Source of the DNA: Chryseobacterium paridis
Lineage (GTDB): Bacteria; Bacteroidota; Bacteroidia; Flavobacteriales; Weeksellaceae
Length of the DNA stretch: 64,000 bases
Assembly (NCBI RefSeq): GCF_016595215.1
Contig: NZ_JAENHK010000008.1
Location: 62,001 to 126,000 of the forward strand
Direction: 5' to 3'
The position numbers were made by a program, and so were the translations under genes. Below, piece after piece: positions 51,421 through 60,101 of the stretch. Position 1 is the first letter of the stretch. Each line of letters opens with the position of its first letter. The notes beneath the pieces are model-generated. The model saw only the letters and a list, made by a program, of their open reading frames with translations. It searched no databases and was not told the origin of the DNA.

Positions 51421-52731
51421 ATGATACATCATTTAAAAACAGCACTATCACTTCTGATAGCTATATTCCCTGCGCTGTTTTTTTCGCAGGAGGTCAGACA
51501 GATGACAGCGAATGAGGTCGCCGAACTGGCACTTCAAAATCATCAGCAGCTAAAAGTTTCTGCCCACAATATTACTATTGCTAAACAACAGACAGATATT
51601 ACAAAACTTCAAAAGCTGCCTAATATTACGGCTTCCACAAGTCAGTTTTATTTAGGGAATGCAGTGGCAATCGATAAAGATTTTTCAAGTTCCACTACTA
51701 TTCAAATGCCTCATTACGGGAGTTCTTACGCAGTGCAGGCTACTCAATTAATCTTCAAAGGAGGGTTAGTGAGCAAATCTATTGAACTGGCTGGGTTACG
51801 TGAACAACTTTCTGAACTAGATTTAGAAAAGAATAAACAGGATGTTAAGCTATTGGTTATTTCCAATTATCTGGATGTCTATAAAATTCTTAATCAGGAA
51901 TTAGTTTTTCAGAATAACAAAAAACTAGCGCAGGAGCGTTTGAAGAACATTCAAAAATTCTATCAGCAGGGGATGGTCACCCGAAATGAAGTGATCCGTG
52001 GTGAGCTGGCGATAAAAAATTTAGATCAGGGGATTTTAACCTTAGTAAATAACAGAAAAATTCTCAATTACAATTTGAGTATTGCATTAGGATTACCGAA
52101 TAATACTGAAATTGTTCCTATTGAAAGTCTTGCAGATAAAGAAGCAGGTATCGGGATGGATTATTATATGGATCTGGCACATAACAGTAATCCACAATTA
52201 AAATCTGCAAAGACCAGTATTGATGTGGCAGCTAAGAATATAGAAATTATAAAAACAGATCAGCTCCCAACATTATCAGGATTTGGTGGTTATATGTTAC
52301 AGCGGCCTATTACTACAAGGAACCCTGTTTTGGATATGTATTCCGGAGGTTGGCAGACAGGTGTTTCTTTAAGTTATAATATTGATAACCTTTATAAAAC
52401 CAAAGAAAAAATTAAATTTGGCGAAATACAAAAAATACAGGCAGATGATACCAGGACTTTAATTCAACAAAATGTAGATATGGGAGTGAATGCTGCTTAT
52501 GTAAAATACCAGGAGTCCATTCAGCAGGCTGATATTCTTAATGACGCTAAACAATTGGCAGAAGAAAACTACAAGATCACCGAAGCCAAATACTTAAACC
52601 AATTGGCTGTACAAGCAGAAATGATCGATGCTCAGAATCAAAAGTTACAATCTGAATTAGACTTTGCAAATGCTGAAATCAATGTTTTGTATCAGTATTA
52701 TAATCTTTTGAAATCTACAGGAACACTTTAA
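51421..52731 (+). CDS. TolC family outer membrane channel
   Basis: A 436-residue protein with a signal peptide (cleaved near FFSQ) and two long helical repeats of the outer membrane efflux protein fold (MTANEVAELALQNHQQLKVSAHN at the start, EAKYLNQLAVQAEMIDAQNQKLQSELDFANAEINVLYQYYNLLKSTG at the end). It forms the outer membrane tunnel of a tripartite pump with the two following gene products. It is the first gene after the promoter and dyad. Confidence 0.9.
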   Translation: MIHHLKTALSLLIAIFPALFFSQEVRQMTANEVAELALQNHQQLKVSAHNITIAKQQTDITKLQKLPNITASTSQFYLGNAVAIDKDFSSSTTIQMPHYGSSYAVQATQLIFKGGLVSKSIELAGLREQLSELDLEKNKQDVKLLVISNYLDVYKILNQELVFQNNKKLAQERLKNIQKFYQQGMVTRNEVIRGELAIKNLDQGILTLVNNRKILNYNLSIALGLPNNTEIVPIESLADKEAGIGMDYYMDLAHNSNPQLKSAKTSIDVAAKNIEIIKTDQLPTLSGFGGYMLQRPITTRNPVLDMYSGGWQTGVSLSYNIDNLYKTKEKIKFGEIQKIQADDTRTLIQQNVDMGVNAAYVKYQESIQQADILNDAKQLAEENYKITEAKYLNQLAVQAEMIDAQNQKLQSELDFANAEINVLYQYYNLLKSTGTL

Positions 52732-52755
52732 TTCTTAAAACTGAAAATCAAGATA

Positions 52756-53871
52756 ATGGAAAACAAGGAAGAACAAAATACACAAACAACACCCACAGAA
52801 TCAAGCGTGGTTGCTAAGAAAAAGGAATCTAGAAAAAATAAAATAAGAGCAATTATTTCTAATATTATTGTTTTTCTGGTGATAGGATTTGGACTATTCT
52901 GGCTGGTTCGTGAGTATTTTCATATTGGTGATAAAAGCTATACAGAAGCCGCTCAGGTGGAGGAATTTATTAACCCAATCAATACGAGAGTTTCTGCATA
53001 CATCAAAGAAATAAAATTTATAGAACATCAACAGGTAAAAAAAGGGGATACATTAGTGATCCTTGACAAGAATGAAATTATAACACAGTTAGGACAGGCG
53101 GAAGCTGCTTATCAGAATGCCCTGGCTCAACGTTCTGCTACCAGTTCATCCGTAAATACAGTTTCCAATAATGTCAATGTAATGGAGTCTAATATTGCAG
53201 GTGCAAAAGCAAGATTGTGGAATGCTGAACAAAATTTAAACCGGTATAAAAATCTTTTGACTTCTGAAGCTGTGACCAGACAACAATATGATCAGGTAAA
53301 AACAGAATATGATGCCCAAAAAGCGGCTTATGAAACATTAGTTAATCAAAAACAATCAGCTAATCTTTCCACAACTGAAGTTAAAAGTAAATTAGGGATC
53401 AATGACGCTGAAATCAAAAGAACAAAATCAGCTTTGGATATGGCGAGAATCAATCTTTCTTACACAGTTATAACCGCTCCTTATGATGGAGTTATGGGGA
53501 GAAGAACAATCTCTGAAGGACAATTGATACAACCAGGACAACAGGTTGCAACTATTGTATTGAATGGTCAGAAATGGGTAACTGCCAATTTTCTTGAAAG
53601 TCAGATGCCGAATATTAAAATTGGAGAGAAAATCACAATGTCTGCAGATGCTTTAGGAGGACAAAAATTCGAAGGAATCATCAAAGCCGTTTCTGCAGCC
53701 ACCGGATCCAGATATTCAAGTGTTCCAACTGATAATTCTACGGGTAACTTTATTAAAGTACAACAGAGGATCCCTGTAAGAATCGAGTTTACGGCTTCTA
53801 ATAAGAAAGAAGATATAGATAAACTTAGTGCGGGGATGAATATGAATGTGAGTATAGACGCAAAGAATTGA
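52756..53871 (+). CDS. HlyD/EmrA-type membrane fusion protein
   Basis: A 371-residue periplasmic adaptor. A basic cytoplasmic N-terminus (KKKESRKNKIR) is followed by one transmembrane helix (IIVFLVIGFGLFWLV). Then come the lipoyl half-motifs (VKKGDTLVILDKNE and VITAPYDGVMGRRTISEGQLI) flanking a coiled-coil hairpin, and a beta-barrel (WVTANFLESQMPNIKIGEKI). The pattern is EmrA-like and pairs with the MFS gene downstream. A repeat-bearing spacer of 95 bases precedes that gene. Confidence 0.9.
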   Translation: MENKEEQNTQTTPTESSVVAKKKESRKNKIRAIISNIIVFLVIGFGLFWLVREYFHIGDKSYTEAAQVEEFINPINTRVSAYIKEIKFIEHQQVKKGDTLVILDKNEIITQLGQAEAAYQNALAQRSATSSSVNTVSNNVNVMESNIAGAKARLWNAEQNLNRYKNLLTSEAVTRQQYDQVKTEYDAQKAAYETLVNQKQSANLSTTEVKSKLGINDAEIKRTKSALDMARINLSYTVITAPYDGVMGRRTISEGQLIQPGQQVATIVLNGQKWVTANFLESQMPNIKIGEKITMSADALGGQKFEGIIKAVSAATGSRYSSVPTDNSTGNFIKVQQRIPVRIEFTASNKKEDIDKLSAGMNMNVSIDAKN

Positions 53872-53945
53872 AAATTGAAAGTGGAAAGTGGAAAATTTAA
53901 ATTCATACTAGCTTTCAGCTTTCCATTTTCAACTTTCAACTATTA
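53868..53945. repeat. Inverted-repeat spacer element between EmrA-like and MFS genes
   Basis: TTGAAAATTGAAAGTGGAAAG pairs with CTTTCCATTTTCAACTTTCAA (19 of 21 positions), loop about 28. The right arm repeats the tract at 22876. It may form a hairpin between two genes of one operon. Confidence 0.55.
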
Positions 53946-53966
53946 ATTAATAACTAACAAAAAAAA

Positions 53967-55559
53967 ATGTATAACAAAGGTCTATATCATGATTGGGTAC
54001 CTAAGCCGGTTCAGTTGCTGCTAATGGTATTACTGTTATCTGTAGTGATGCCGCTGGGTGGTGTTTATACAGGAAACATTAGTTACCTTGTTGGGGGTAC
54101 AGGTGCTCTTTCCGAATATTTTCTATGGGCAAATTATGCCACAACAATAGGAATGGGAGCTTGTATGCCTGTGGTTCTAAGAATGAAGATGAGATTTAAA
54201 GTTCGTGATAAGATCACTTTGATTTTAGTTGTATTGGGACTATTGAGTTATATCAATTCAACGACTTTACAACCTATGGTTATGGTAACGAGTTCTCTTA
54301 TCATTGGATTTTTAAAAATGATGGTAGCTATAGAATTATTTTTACCATTAATGGCAATGATTGGAAACAGGGGGATATTTTATGGTGCATTTTATTCTTT
54401 TGTTTTAATGATGAACCAGGTTGCGAGCTATTATGCTGTGGAGGTTTCTACTTTTTATAATTGGCAGCATTTTTATGTGATCGTAGCGGTTTTATGTTTT
54501 ATTTTGGCACTTTTACACTGGGTATTTATGCATGATAAATACTTTGCACTTAAAGTTCCATTACATTATATTGATTGGTTGAGTATTTTGCTTTTCATTT
54601 CAACATTTATGTTCTCTGCCTATGTATATTCATTTGGAAAACAGCAAGACTGGTGGAATTCATCAAAAATAATGTATTCCAGTATTGCTGCATTTATAAG
54701 TTTTGCTCTGTTGGCTACTCGTCAATTAACATTAAAAAGACCTTACTTATCCTTCGTCATATTTAAAAAGAATAATGTACAGAATGGTTTGTTTATGCTT
54801 TTTTGGTTGGGGATGTTTTTGGGAACGACCACATTACAAAATACTTTTGCCTTAGGAGTTTTGGGTTATGATCAATTAACCAATGCCAGACTCAATCTAT
54901 TGATGATTCCAGGGATCATATTAGCGGGAATTGTTGCCATTTTCTGGTTTAAAAAAGAAAAACCTTTGAAAATGTTCATCTTCTCAGGATTCTCCGCAAT
55001 GATAGGATATGCGATTATCATGTATTTTTCTATGGTTCTGGAATTTAATTATGAAGGCTGGTATCTTCCGATGTTTTTAAAAGGCTACGGGATGTGTTCA
55101 TTATTTGTTTCTGTTTGGTTTTATACATTGGATAAATTGGAATTAGATGATATGTTGGCAGCGATCGGATTGGTATTGGTTTGGAGAACTTTCCTTGCTG
55201 TTGGTATTTTTTCGGCTCTGTATTCATGGTTTCAATACCACTTTCAGGTCATTGCAATAGGAGATTTAGCAGTTTATATGGATGGAATGACGATAACTCC
55301 GCAAACATTAGCGGGTAGTATGAAAGTGGTTCAACTCAATGCTATTATTGTGGCAACTAAAAAGATATTTGGCTTTATCGTTGTCATTGGCTTTGGAGTA
55401 TTGGTATATGTTTTAACTCATCATTTTGGAAGAGAGCGCTTTCAATATGGAAGATTTATAAGAATGCTTAGTGGTAAATCAGTCATTGCCCGAAGAAGGT
55501 TGAGAGAAAGAAAAAAATTATTGGAAGAAATAAAAGACGCGGCAGGGCCCGCTATGTAA
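53967..55559 (+). CDS. MFS transporter, EmrB/DHA2-like drug exporter
   Basis: A 530-residue, probably 14-helix carrier, matching the DHA2 size class. Starts MYNKGLYHDWVPKPV. YTGNISYLVGGTG and the NRGIFYGAFYSFVLMMNQVASYYAVEVSTFYNWQHFYVIVAVL region fit the EmrB-like helix pattern. It completes the tripartite pump with the TolC and EmrA-like proteins and probably exports drugs or fatty-acid-like compounds. Substrate undefined. Ends at a C-terminal basic tail, then a terminator. Confidence 0.85.
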   Translation: MYNKGLYHDWVPKPVQLLLMVLLLSVVMPLGGVYTGNISYLVGGTGALSEYFLWANYATTIGMGACMPVVLRMKMRFKVRDKITLILVVLGLLSYINSTTLQPMVMVTSSLIIGFLKMMVAIELFLPLMAMIGNRGIFYGAFYSFVLMMNQVASYYAVEVSTFYNWQHFYVIVAVLCFILALLHWVFMHDKYFALKVPLHYIDWLSILLFISTFMFSAYVYSFGKQQDWWNSSKIMYSSIAAFISFALLATRQLTLKRPYLSFVIFKKNNVQNGLFMLFWLGMFLGTTTLQNTFALGVLGYDQLTNARLNLLMIPGIILAGIVAIFWFKKEKPLKMFIFSGFSAMIGYAIIMYFSMVLEFNYEGWYLPMFLKGYGMCSLFVSVWFYTLDKLELDDMLAAIGLVLVWRTFLAVGIFSALYSWFQYHFQVIAIGDLAVYMDGMTITPQTLAGSMKVVQLNAIIVATKKIFGFIVVIGFGVLVYVLTHHFGRERFQYGRFIRMLSGKSVIARRRLRERKKLLEEIKDAAGPAM

Positions 55560-55581
55560 AGATACCTTGTTTTTCACTAGT

Positions 55582-55618
55582 AAAACCCCGGACTTTTTAT
55601 AGGCTGGGGTTTTACGTT
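55582..55618 (+). terminator. Terminator of the efflux operon
   Basis: AAAACCCC / GGGGTTTT stem (55582-55589 with 55606-55613), roughly 16-base loop, T-rich end. Confidence 0.75.
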
Positions 55619-55677
55619 TTATTGGTGGCGATGGTATTTAGGGAGGCTGATGAAATAAATATGAAGAATTTTAATAA

Positions 55678-55710
55678 TATTATTTTTATTTAGTCGTAAT
55701 AAAAATAATA
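55678..55710. promoter_or_regulatory. 13-bp palindromic operator candidate for the SIP gene
   Basis: TATTATTTTTATT (55678-55690) is perfectly mirrored by AATAAAAATAATA (55698-55710) around TAGTCGT, just upstream of the -7 box at 55717. Its place makes it a repressor site candidate. Iron regulation is inferred from the gene, not shown. Confidence 0.55.
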
Positions 55711-55716
55711 ATTACT

Positions 55717-55724
55717 TACATTTG
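55717..55724 (+). promoter_or_regulatory. -7 box of the siderophore-interacting protein gene
   Basis: TACATTTG, adjacent to the palindrome at 55678-55710. The ATG is at 55822, giving a leader of about 90 bases. Confidence 0.5.
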
Positions 55725-55821
55725 CATTACTTAATTGAATATATAAATGATACATCCTAATTATCATTTATTCCCGGCATACTAGAACTATGATGCTGTA
55801 TATAATTTAAAAATTTCAGTT

Positions 55822-56631
55822 ATGGCTAAAATGCAAGCAGGGCAGATCGTTGCCGAAGTCACAAAAAAAGAATACCTAACACCTCATTTTATTAGAGTAT
55901 ACCTTCATTCCGAAGATATTTTGCAGTTTAAAAATACTACAATTGGTGATAATAATAAAATAGCTATTCCTCCTGAAGGATTAAACGAAATTCATTTTCC
56001 AAGCTGGGGTGATAATCATGAATGGATCTATCCGGAAAAAGAAATTGCACCCTCTATAAGGACGTATACCCATCGGGGAATCAATTGGGAAACCAATGAA
56101 CTGTATATAGACTTTGTAGACCACGGTGATGGTGGTCCTGCCTCAAAATGGGCAAGAGAAGCTGAAGCAGGCTCTAAATTAGGAGTGATGATGCGAACCG
56201 AGCCAAGAGAGCTATATCCTTTGGTTGATTGGTATTTTCTTATTGGAGATGGAACAGCTATTCCTGTTTTAAGTACTATTTTAGAAGCTCTTCCTGAAAC
56301 TGCTAAAGGAGTTTGTGTTATTGAAGTCCACGGAAAAGAAGATGAACAACAATTGGAAACTAAAGCAGATATTGAATTTATTTGGGTTCATAATGCGGAT
56401 GCTCATTTAGGAAATAAATTAACAGAGACTGTAAGAAGTATACCAATACCTGAAACTCAAAAATTCGGATACTTGGCCTGTGAGCTTTCAACTGTAAAAG
56501 AGATTCGCAACTATTTCAGAAAAGAAAAGAACTGGAAACAATCTGAGTTATATGCCTATTCTTACTGGAAAGCTGGTGTGACACAAGATGACTCACAAGC
56601 CGAAAGAAGAAAGGAACTGAGAGCTGACTAA
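55822..56631 (+). CDS. Siderophore-interacting protein (ferric-siderophore reductase)
   Basis: A 269-residue SIP-family flavin reductase. The N-terminal FAD-binding beta-barrel contains RTYTHRG (RxYTxR type, near residue 88) and FVDHGDGGPASKWA. The C-terminal NAD(P)H-binding half contains WYFLIGDGTAIPVLSTILEALP and WKAGVTQDD. It reduces Fe(III)-siderophores in the cytoplasm to release iron. No receptor or Fe ABC genes are adjacent. A palindrome and -7 box upstream suggest regulation. Confidence 0.9.
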   Translation: MAKMQAGQIVAEVTKKEYLTPHFIRVYLHSEDILQFKNTTIGDNNKIAIPPEGLNEIHFPSWGDNHEWIYPEKEIAPSIRTYTHRGINWETNELYIDFVDHGDGGPASKWAREAEAGSKLGVMMRTEPRELYPLVDWYFLIGDGTAIPVLSTILEALPETAKGVCVIEVHGKEDEQQLETKADIEFIWVHNADAHLGNKLTETVRSIPIPETQKFGYLACELSTVKEIRNYFRKEKNWKQSELYAYSYWKAGVTQDDSQAERRKELRAD

Positions 56632-56642
56632 TAAAAATATGT

Positions 56643-56660
56643 CCGGGATGCCCGGTTTTT
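56643..56660 (+). terminator. Short terminator after the SIP gene
   Basis: CCGGG / CCCGG, ATG loop, then a T-run. Confidence 0.65.
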
Positions 56661-56688
56661 TTATGCATAAAATAATAAGGAACCAATT

Positions 56689-56716
56689 GTCATTGCGAAC
56701 AAATGAAACAATCTCT
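56689..56716. repeat. REP-like element, degenerate copy
   Basis: GTCATTGCGAAC then AAACAATCTCT, related to the copies at 48938 and 57528. Confidence 0.55.
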
Positions 56717-56814
56717 TTCAATAGGGACATGTACACTATTAAGTATCATTAATCATAATATCGTAGTTATTTTTTGAAGCCAAAACCTGTATCTTTGCTC
56801 CTTTAAAAATAGTT

Positions 56815-57519
56815 ATGAAAGATTTAATGGGTAAGGCAATCTGGGATTATCATCATAATGAGAATCCGGAAGATCTGCAGACTGAAACCTCAATCTCAGA
56901 ACTCGATGAACTTCCTGTAGATTACCTTTTCAGGGATTTTGAAGAAATGAATAGTCTTGAGCAGAAAGCTTTGGAATTAGCTCAGGGAAAAGTTTTGGAT
57001 ATTGGCGCTGGAGCGGGTTCACATTCGTTGTATCTTCAAAATGAAAGAAACCTTGATGTAACGGCATTAGATATTTCACCAAAATCTATTGAGGTTTGCG
57101 AGTTGAGAGGAATTAAAAAAGGGATCTGCCAAAATATGCTTGATTTCACTGGGGGAACTTTTGATACTATTCTATTATTAATGAATGGAACCGGAATTTT
57201 TGGAAGTTTAGCGACCGTTGATACCTATCTTCAAAAATTGCAATCTTTACTTAGCGACAAAGGACAGATATTAATTGATAGTACAGATATTTTGTATATG
57301 TTTGATCGTGATGAAGATGGTGGAGTTTATATTCCGGCAGAAGGCTATTATGGGGAATTGGATTATGTCGTTCATTATAAAGGAGAATCGGAAGATCCCA
57401 TTAAATGGCTATATCTCGATTTTGAAACCTTAAAAAATGCTGCCGAAAATAATGATTTTACAATCGAAAAAGTAATGCAGGACGAAGATGCTTATTTAGC
57501 CAAACTGACAAAAAGATAA
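56815..57519 (+). CDS. Class I SAM-dependent methyltransferase
   Basis: A 234-residue methyltransferase. VLDIGAGAGSHSLYLQNE is motif I, TALDISPKSIEVC holds the acidic residue binding the SAM ribose, and FDTILLLMNGTGIFGSL with LLSDKGQILIDSTDI complete the fold. The N-terminus (MKDLMGKAIWDYHHNENPEDLQTE) is an unusual acidic lead-in. No partner gene suggests a substrate. Isolated between REP-like spacers. Confidence 0.82.
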   Translation: MKDLMGKAIWDYHHNENPEDLQTETSISELDELPVDYLFRDFEEMNSLEQKALELAQGKVLDIGAGAGSHSLYLQNERNLDVTALDISPKSIEVCELRGIKKGICQNMLDFTGGTFDTILLLMNGTGIFGSLATVDTYLQKLQSLLSDKGQILIDSTDILYMFDRDEDGGVYIPAEGYYGELDYVVHYKGESEDPIKWLYLDFETLKNAAENNDFTIEKVMQDEDAYLAKLTKR

Positions 57520-57527
57520 ACTACCTT

Positions 57528-57664
57528 GTCATTGCGAGCAAAGCGAAGCAATCTCTTAATAACCTTAATTTCTAAAATTAATCTTAATGGTAAAAGATTT
57601 AAACCATTAAGATGGTTAAGTTTTAAGATTATGAAGTTGAGATTGCTTCGTTCCTCGAAATGAC
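57528..57664. repeat. Inverted pair of REP-like elements
   Basis: GTCATTGCGAGCAAAGCGAA... (57528-57555) faces its near-inverse GAGATTGCTTCGTTCCTCG... (57639-57664) about 83 bases apart. This is a bimorphic REP-type arrangement. It lies between convergent genes and could form a large hairpin. Confidence 0.65.
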
Positions 57665-57675
57665 GGAAATAAAAT

Positions 57676-57709
57676 AAAAGAGACACATGAAAATCATGTG
57701 TCTCTTTTT
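57676..57709. terminator. Terminator of metG (bidirectional)
   Basis: AAAAGAGACACATGA / TCATGTGTCTCTTTT with an AAA loop. Confidence 0.9.
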
Positions 57710-57729
57710 CTATAATAATGTATTGTTGG

Positions 57730-59766
57730 TTATCCTATCTCAATACCATTTTCAACATTGCTGTCGTCTGGAGTAACGAAGGATAACTTACCATCTGGTT
57801 TAGTCGTTAATAAGAACATTCCCTGAGATTCAATTCCACGAATTTTTCTTGGTGCTAGGTTCAGCAAGATCATTACCTGCTTCCCAATCAATTCTTCCGG
57901 AGTAAAGCTTTCTGCCACCCCAGAAACAACAGTTCTGATATCAACACCTGTATCCACTTTGAACTTTAAAAGTTTATCAGCTTTTTCTACTTTTTCAGCT
58001 TCTAAAATAGTAGCTGTTCTTAAATCAATTTTTGAAAAATCGTCAAAAGTAATCTCCTCTTTCATTGGGTTGGCGTTAGGGTTTGTTTTCTTATTGTTTT
58101 GTTTTGTGTCTTCAAGCTTTTGGATTTGCGCTTCAATAACATCATCTTCTATTTTTGAGAAAAGTAGAGATGATTCATTGATAGTGTGTCCGCTTTCAAT
58201 TAAAACAGATTTTGTTTCAATATCACTCCATTTTAATTTTTGAACATTGAACATGTTCAATAATTTTTCTGAACTGAAAGGCATAAAAGGTTCACAAAGC
58301 TGAGCAAGGGCCACAGCAATCTGAGCACCAACAAATAATGAATGTGCTGCCTTTTCAGGGTTGTCCTTAATGGTTTTCCAAGGCTCTTCAGTTTGAAGAT
58401 ATTGATTTCCGAAACGAGCTAAATTCATTAAAGCTGTTAAAGCATTTCTAAATTCATAGTTTTCTAAGAATCCTGAAATTTCTTTAGCCGACTTATTGAT
58501 TTCATTGAGCTCAGGAGAATTCTGATCTCCTTGTGGAACAACTCCGTTATAATATTTATGAATAAGAACGGCAACTCTGTTAATGAAGTTACCAAAAATT
58601 CCTACCAATTCAGAATTATTTTTAGTCTGGAAATCTTTCCATGTAAAATTATTATCCTTTGTTTCAGGAGCAGATGAAAGCAGAGCATATCTCAAAACAT
58701 CCTGTTGTCCTGGAAAATCTTCCACATATTCATGCGCCCACACCGCCCAGTTTCTTGATGTTGAAATTTTATCGTTTTCAAGATTCAGGAATTCAAATGC
58801 AGGAACATTTTTTGGCATAATGTAATCACCATGTGCTTTCATCATCGCCGGGAAAATAATACAGTGGAAAACAATATTGTCTTTCCCTATAAAGTGTATC
58901 AGGTCACTGTTTTCGCTTTGCCAGTAGTCTTTCCAGTCTTTTCCATTTTTCTCAGCCCATTCTTTAGTAAAAGAAATGTAGCCGATCGGTGCATCAAACC
59001 ATACATAAAGTACTTTGCCTTCTGCATTCGGAAGTGGAACCGGAACTCCCCAGTTCAGGTCTCTGGTCATAGCACGAGGTTTTAGCCCATCATTTAACCA
59101 TGATTTTACCTGTCCGTATACGTTAGGCTTCCAGTCATCTTTATGTCCTTCGATGATCCATTCATTTAAGAAATCTTCGTATTCATTTAAAGGAAGGTAC
59201 CAGTTTTTGGTTTCTTTAAGAATCGGAACATTTCCGCTTAACATTGATTTTGGATTGATAAGCTCCGAAGGAGAAAGGGTAGTACCACATTTTTCGCATT
59301 GATCTCCGTAAGCATTTTCATTTCCACAATTGGGACATGTTCCTACGATATATCGGTCTGCTAAAAACTCGTTAGCCTGCTCATCAAAATATTGTTCAGA
59401 AACTTCTTCAGTAAATTTTCCTTTCTCATAAAGAGTTTTAAAGAAATCCTGACTGGTTTCATAATGGTTTTTGGAAGTTGTTCTTGAGTATTCATCAAAA
59501 GATATCCCCAAATCTGAAAAAGACTTTTTGATGATTTCGTGGTATTTGTCCACGATATCCTGAGGTGTAACCCCTTCTTTTTTTGCTCTTATGGTAATAG
59601 GAATTCCGTGCTCATCTGAACCACAGATAAACGCTACATCTTTTCCTGATCTTCTTTGAAATCTTGCGTAAACATCCGCAGGAATATAAACACCTGCCAA
59701 ATGTCCTATATGAACCGGTCCGTTTGCGTAAGGCAAAGCTGCCGTAATCATCTTTCTGTTTGACAT
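57730..59766 (-). CDS. metG: Methionyl-tRNA synthetase
   Basis: A 678-residue class I synthetase. HIGH at residues 19-22 (VHIGHLAG) and the signature KISTS at 333-337 in place of KMSKS form the catalytic site. The zinc knuckle CPNCGN...CEKCG sits between them. After the anticodon-binding helical domain, a Lys/Asn linker ([13 protein letters not shown]) joins a C-terminal tRNA-binding (Trbp111-like) domain ([21 protein letters not shown]), giving the long form. A -7 box TATATTTG is at 59794-59787. Confidence 0.96.
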   Translation of the reverse strand: MSNRKMITAALPYANGPVHIGHLAGVYIPADVYARFQRRSGKDVAFICGSDEHGIPITIRAKKEGVTPQDIVDKYHEIIKKSFSDLGISFDEYSRTTSKNHYETSQDFFKTLYEKGKFTEEVSEQYFDEQANEFLADRYIVGTCPNCGNENAYGDQCEKCGTTLSPSELINPKSMLSGNVPILKETKNWYLPLNEYEDFLNEWIIEGHKDDWKPNVYGQVKSWLNDGLKPRAMTRDLNWGVPVPLPNAEGKVLYVWFDAPIGYISFTKEWAEKNGKDWKDYWQSENSDLIHFIGKDNIVFHCIIFPAMMKAHGDYIMPKNVPAFEFLNLENDKISTSRNWAVWAHEYVEDFPGQQDVLRYALLSSAPETKDNNFTWKDFQTKNNSELVGIFGNFINRVAVLIHKYYNGVVPQGDQNSPELNEINKSAKEISGFLENYEFRNALTALMNLARFGNQYLQTEEPWKTIKDNPEKAAHSLFVGAQIAVALAQLCEPFMPFSSEKLLNMFNVQKLKWSDIETKSVLIESGHTINESSLLFSKIEDDVIEAQIQKLEDTKQNNKKTNPNANPMKEEITFDDFSKIDLRTATILEAEKVEKADKLLKFKVDTGVDIRTVVSGVAESFTPEELIGKQVMILLNLAPRKIRGIESQGMFLLTTKPDGKLSFVTPDDSNVENGIEIG

Positions 59767-60101
59767 TTATAGTAATAATTTAACTACAAATATACGGAAT
59801 ATCTCCCGAAAATTCTTGATAGCCCTTAATATTAGCAACAATAAGCGATAATTGAGAAATAAATATTACATTTTGTTAAACATTTGTTTAACTATTTGTT
59901 AATACCGAAATAATGTTATGTATTGCATAAGATCGTGTAAACAGATGAAAAGCAGAAATCTAATCTTTGGGCCGCGTTTAATTTACATAAAATTATCTAA
60001 AGTTTTATTAAATTTATGATAATTCTAATTTTTTTCTAAATTGCAAGCACGGTTTTCACGCCATTATTACTACAAAAACGAAACTATATAAAAACAATAT
60101 T
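59767..60101. other. 335-bp spacer between metG and the SusC gene
   Basis: Carries the metG -7 box at its left end. A dyad GTTAAAC-ATTT-GTTTAAC at 59875-59892 shares the 12-mer AAACATTTGTTT with the efflux-operon dyad. A second small dyad (TTATG-TATTG-CATAA) lies near 59914-59930. No coding frame or RNA is evident, and no complete promoter was recognised for the SusC gene. Confidence 0.5.

Noticed and set aside
56689-57664. Repeats suggesting a CRISPR array
   Set aside because: Copies are irregularly spaced, differ in sequence, occur in both orientations and have no spacers of uniform length. They fit REP-like elements.
59767-60101. Possible SAM or T-box leader for metG
   Set aside because: No conserved T-box or SAM motif, and only a normal -7 box close to the start codon.
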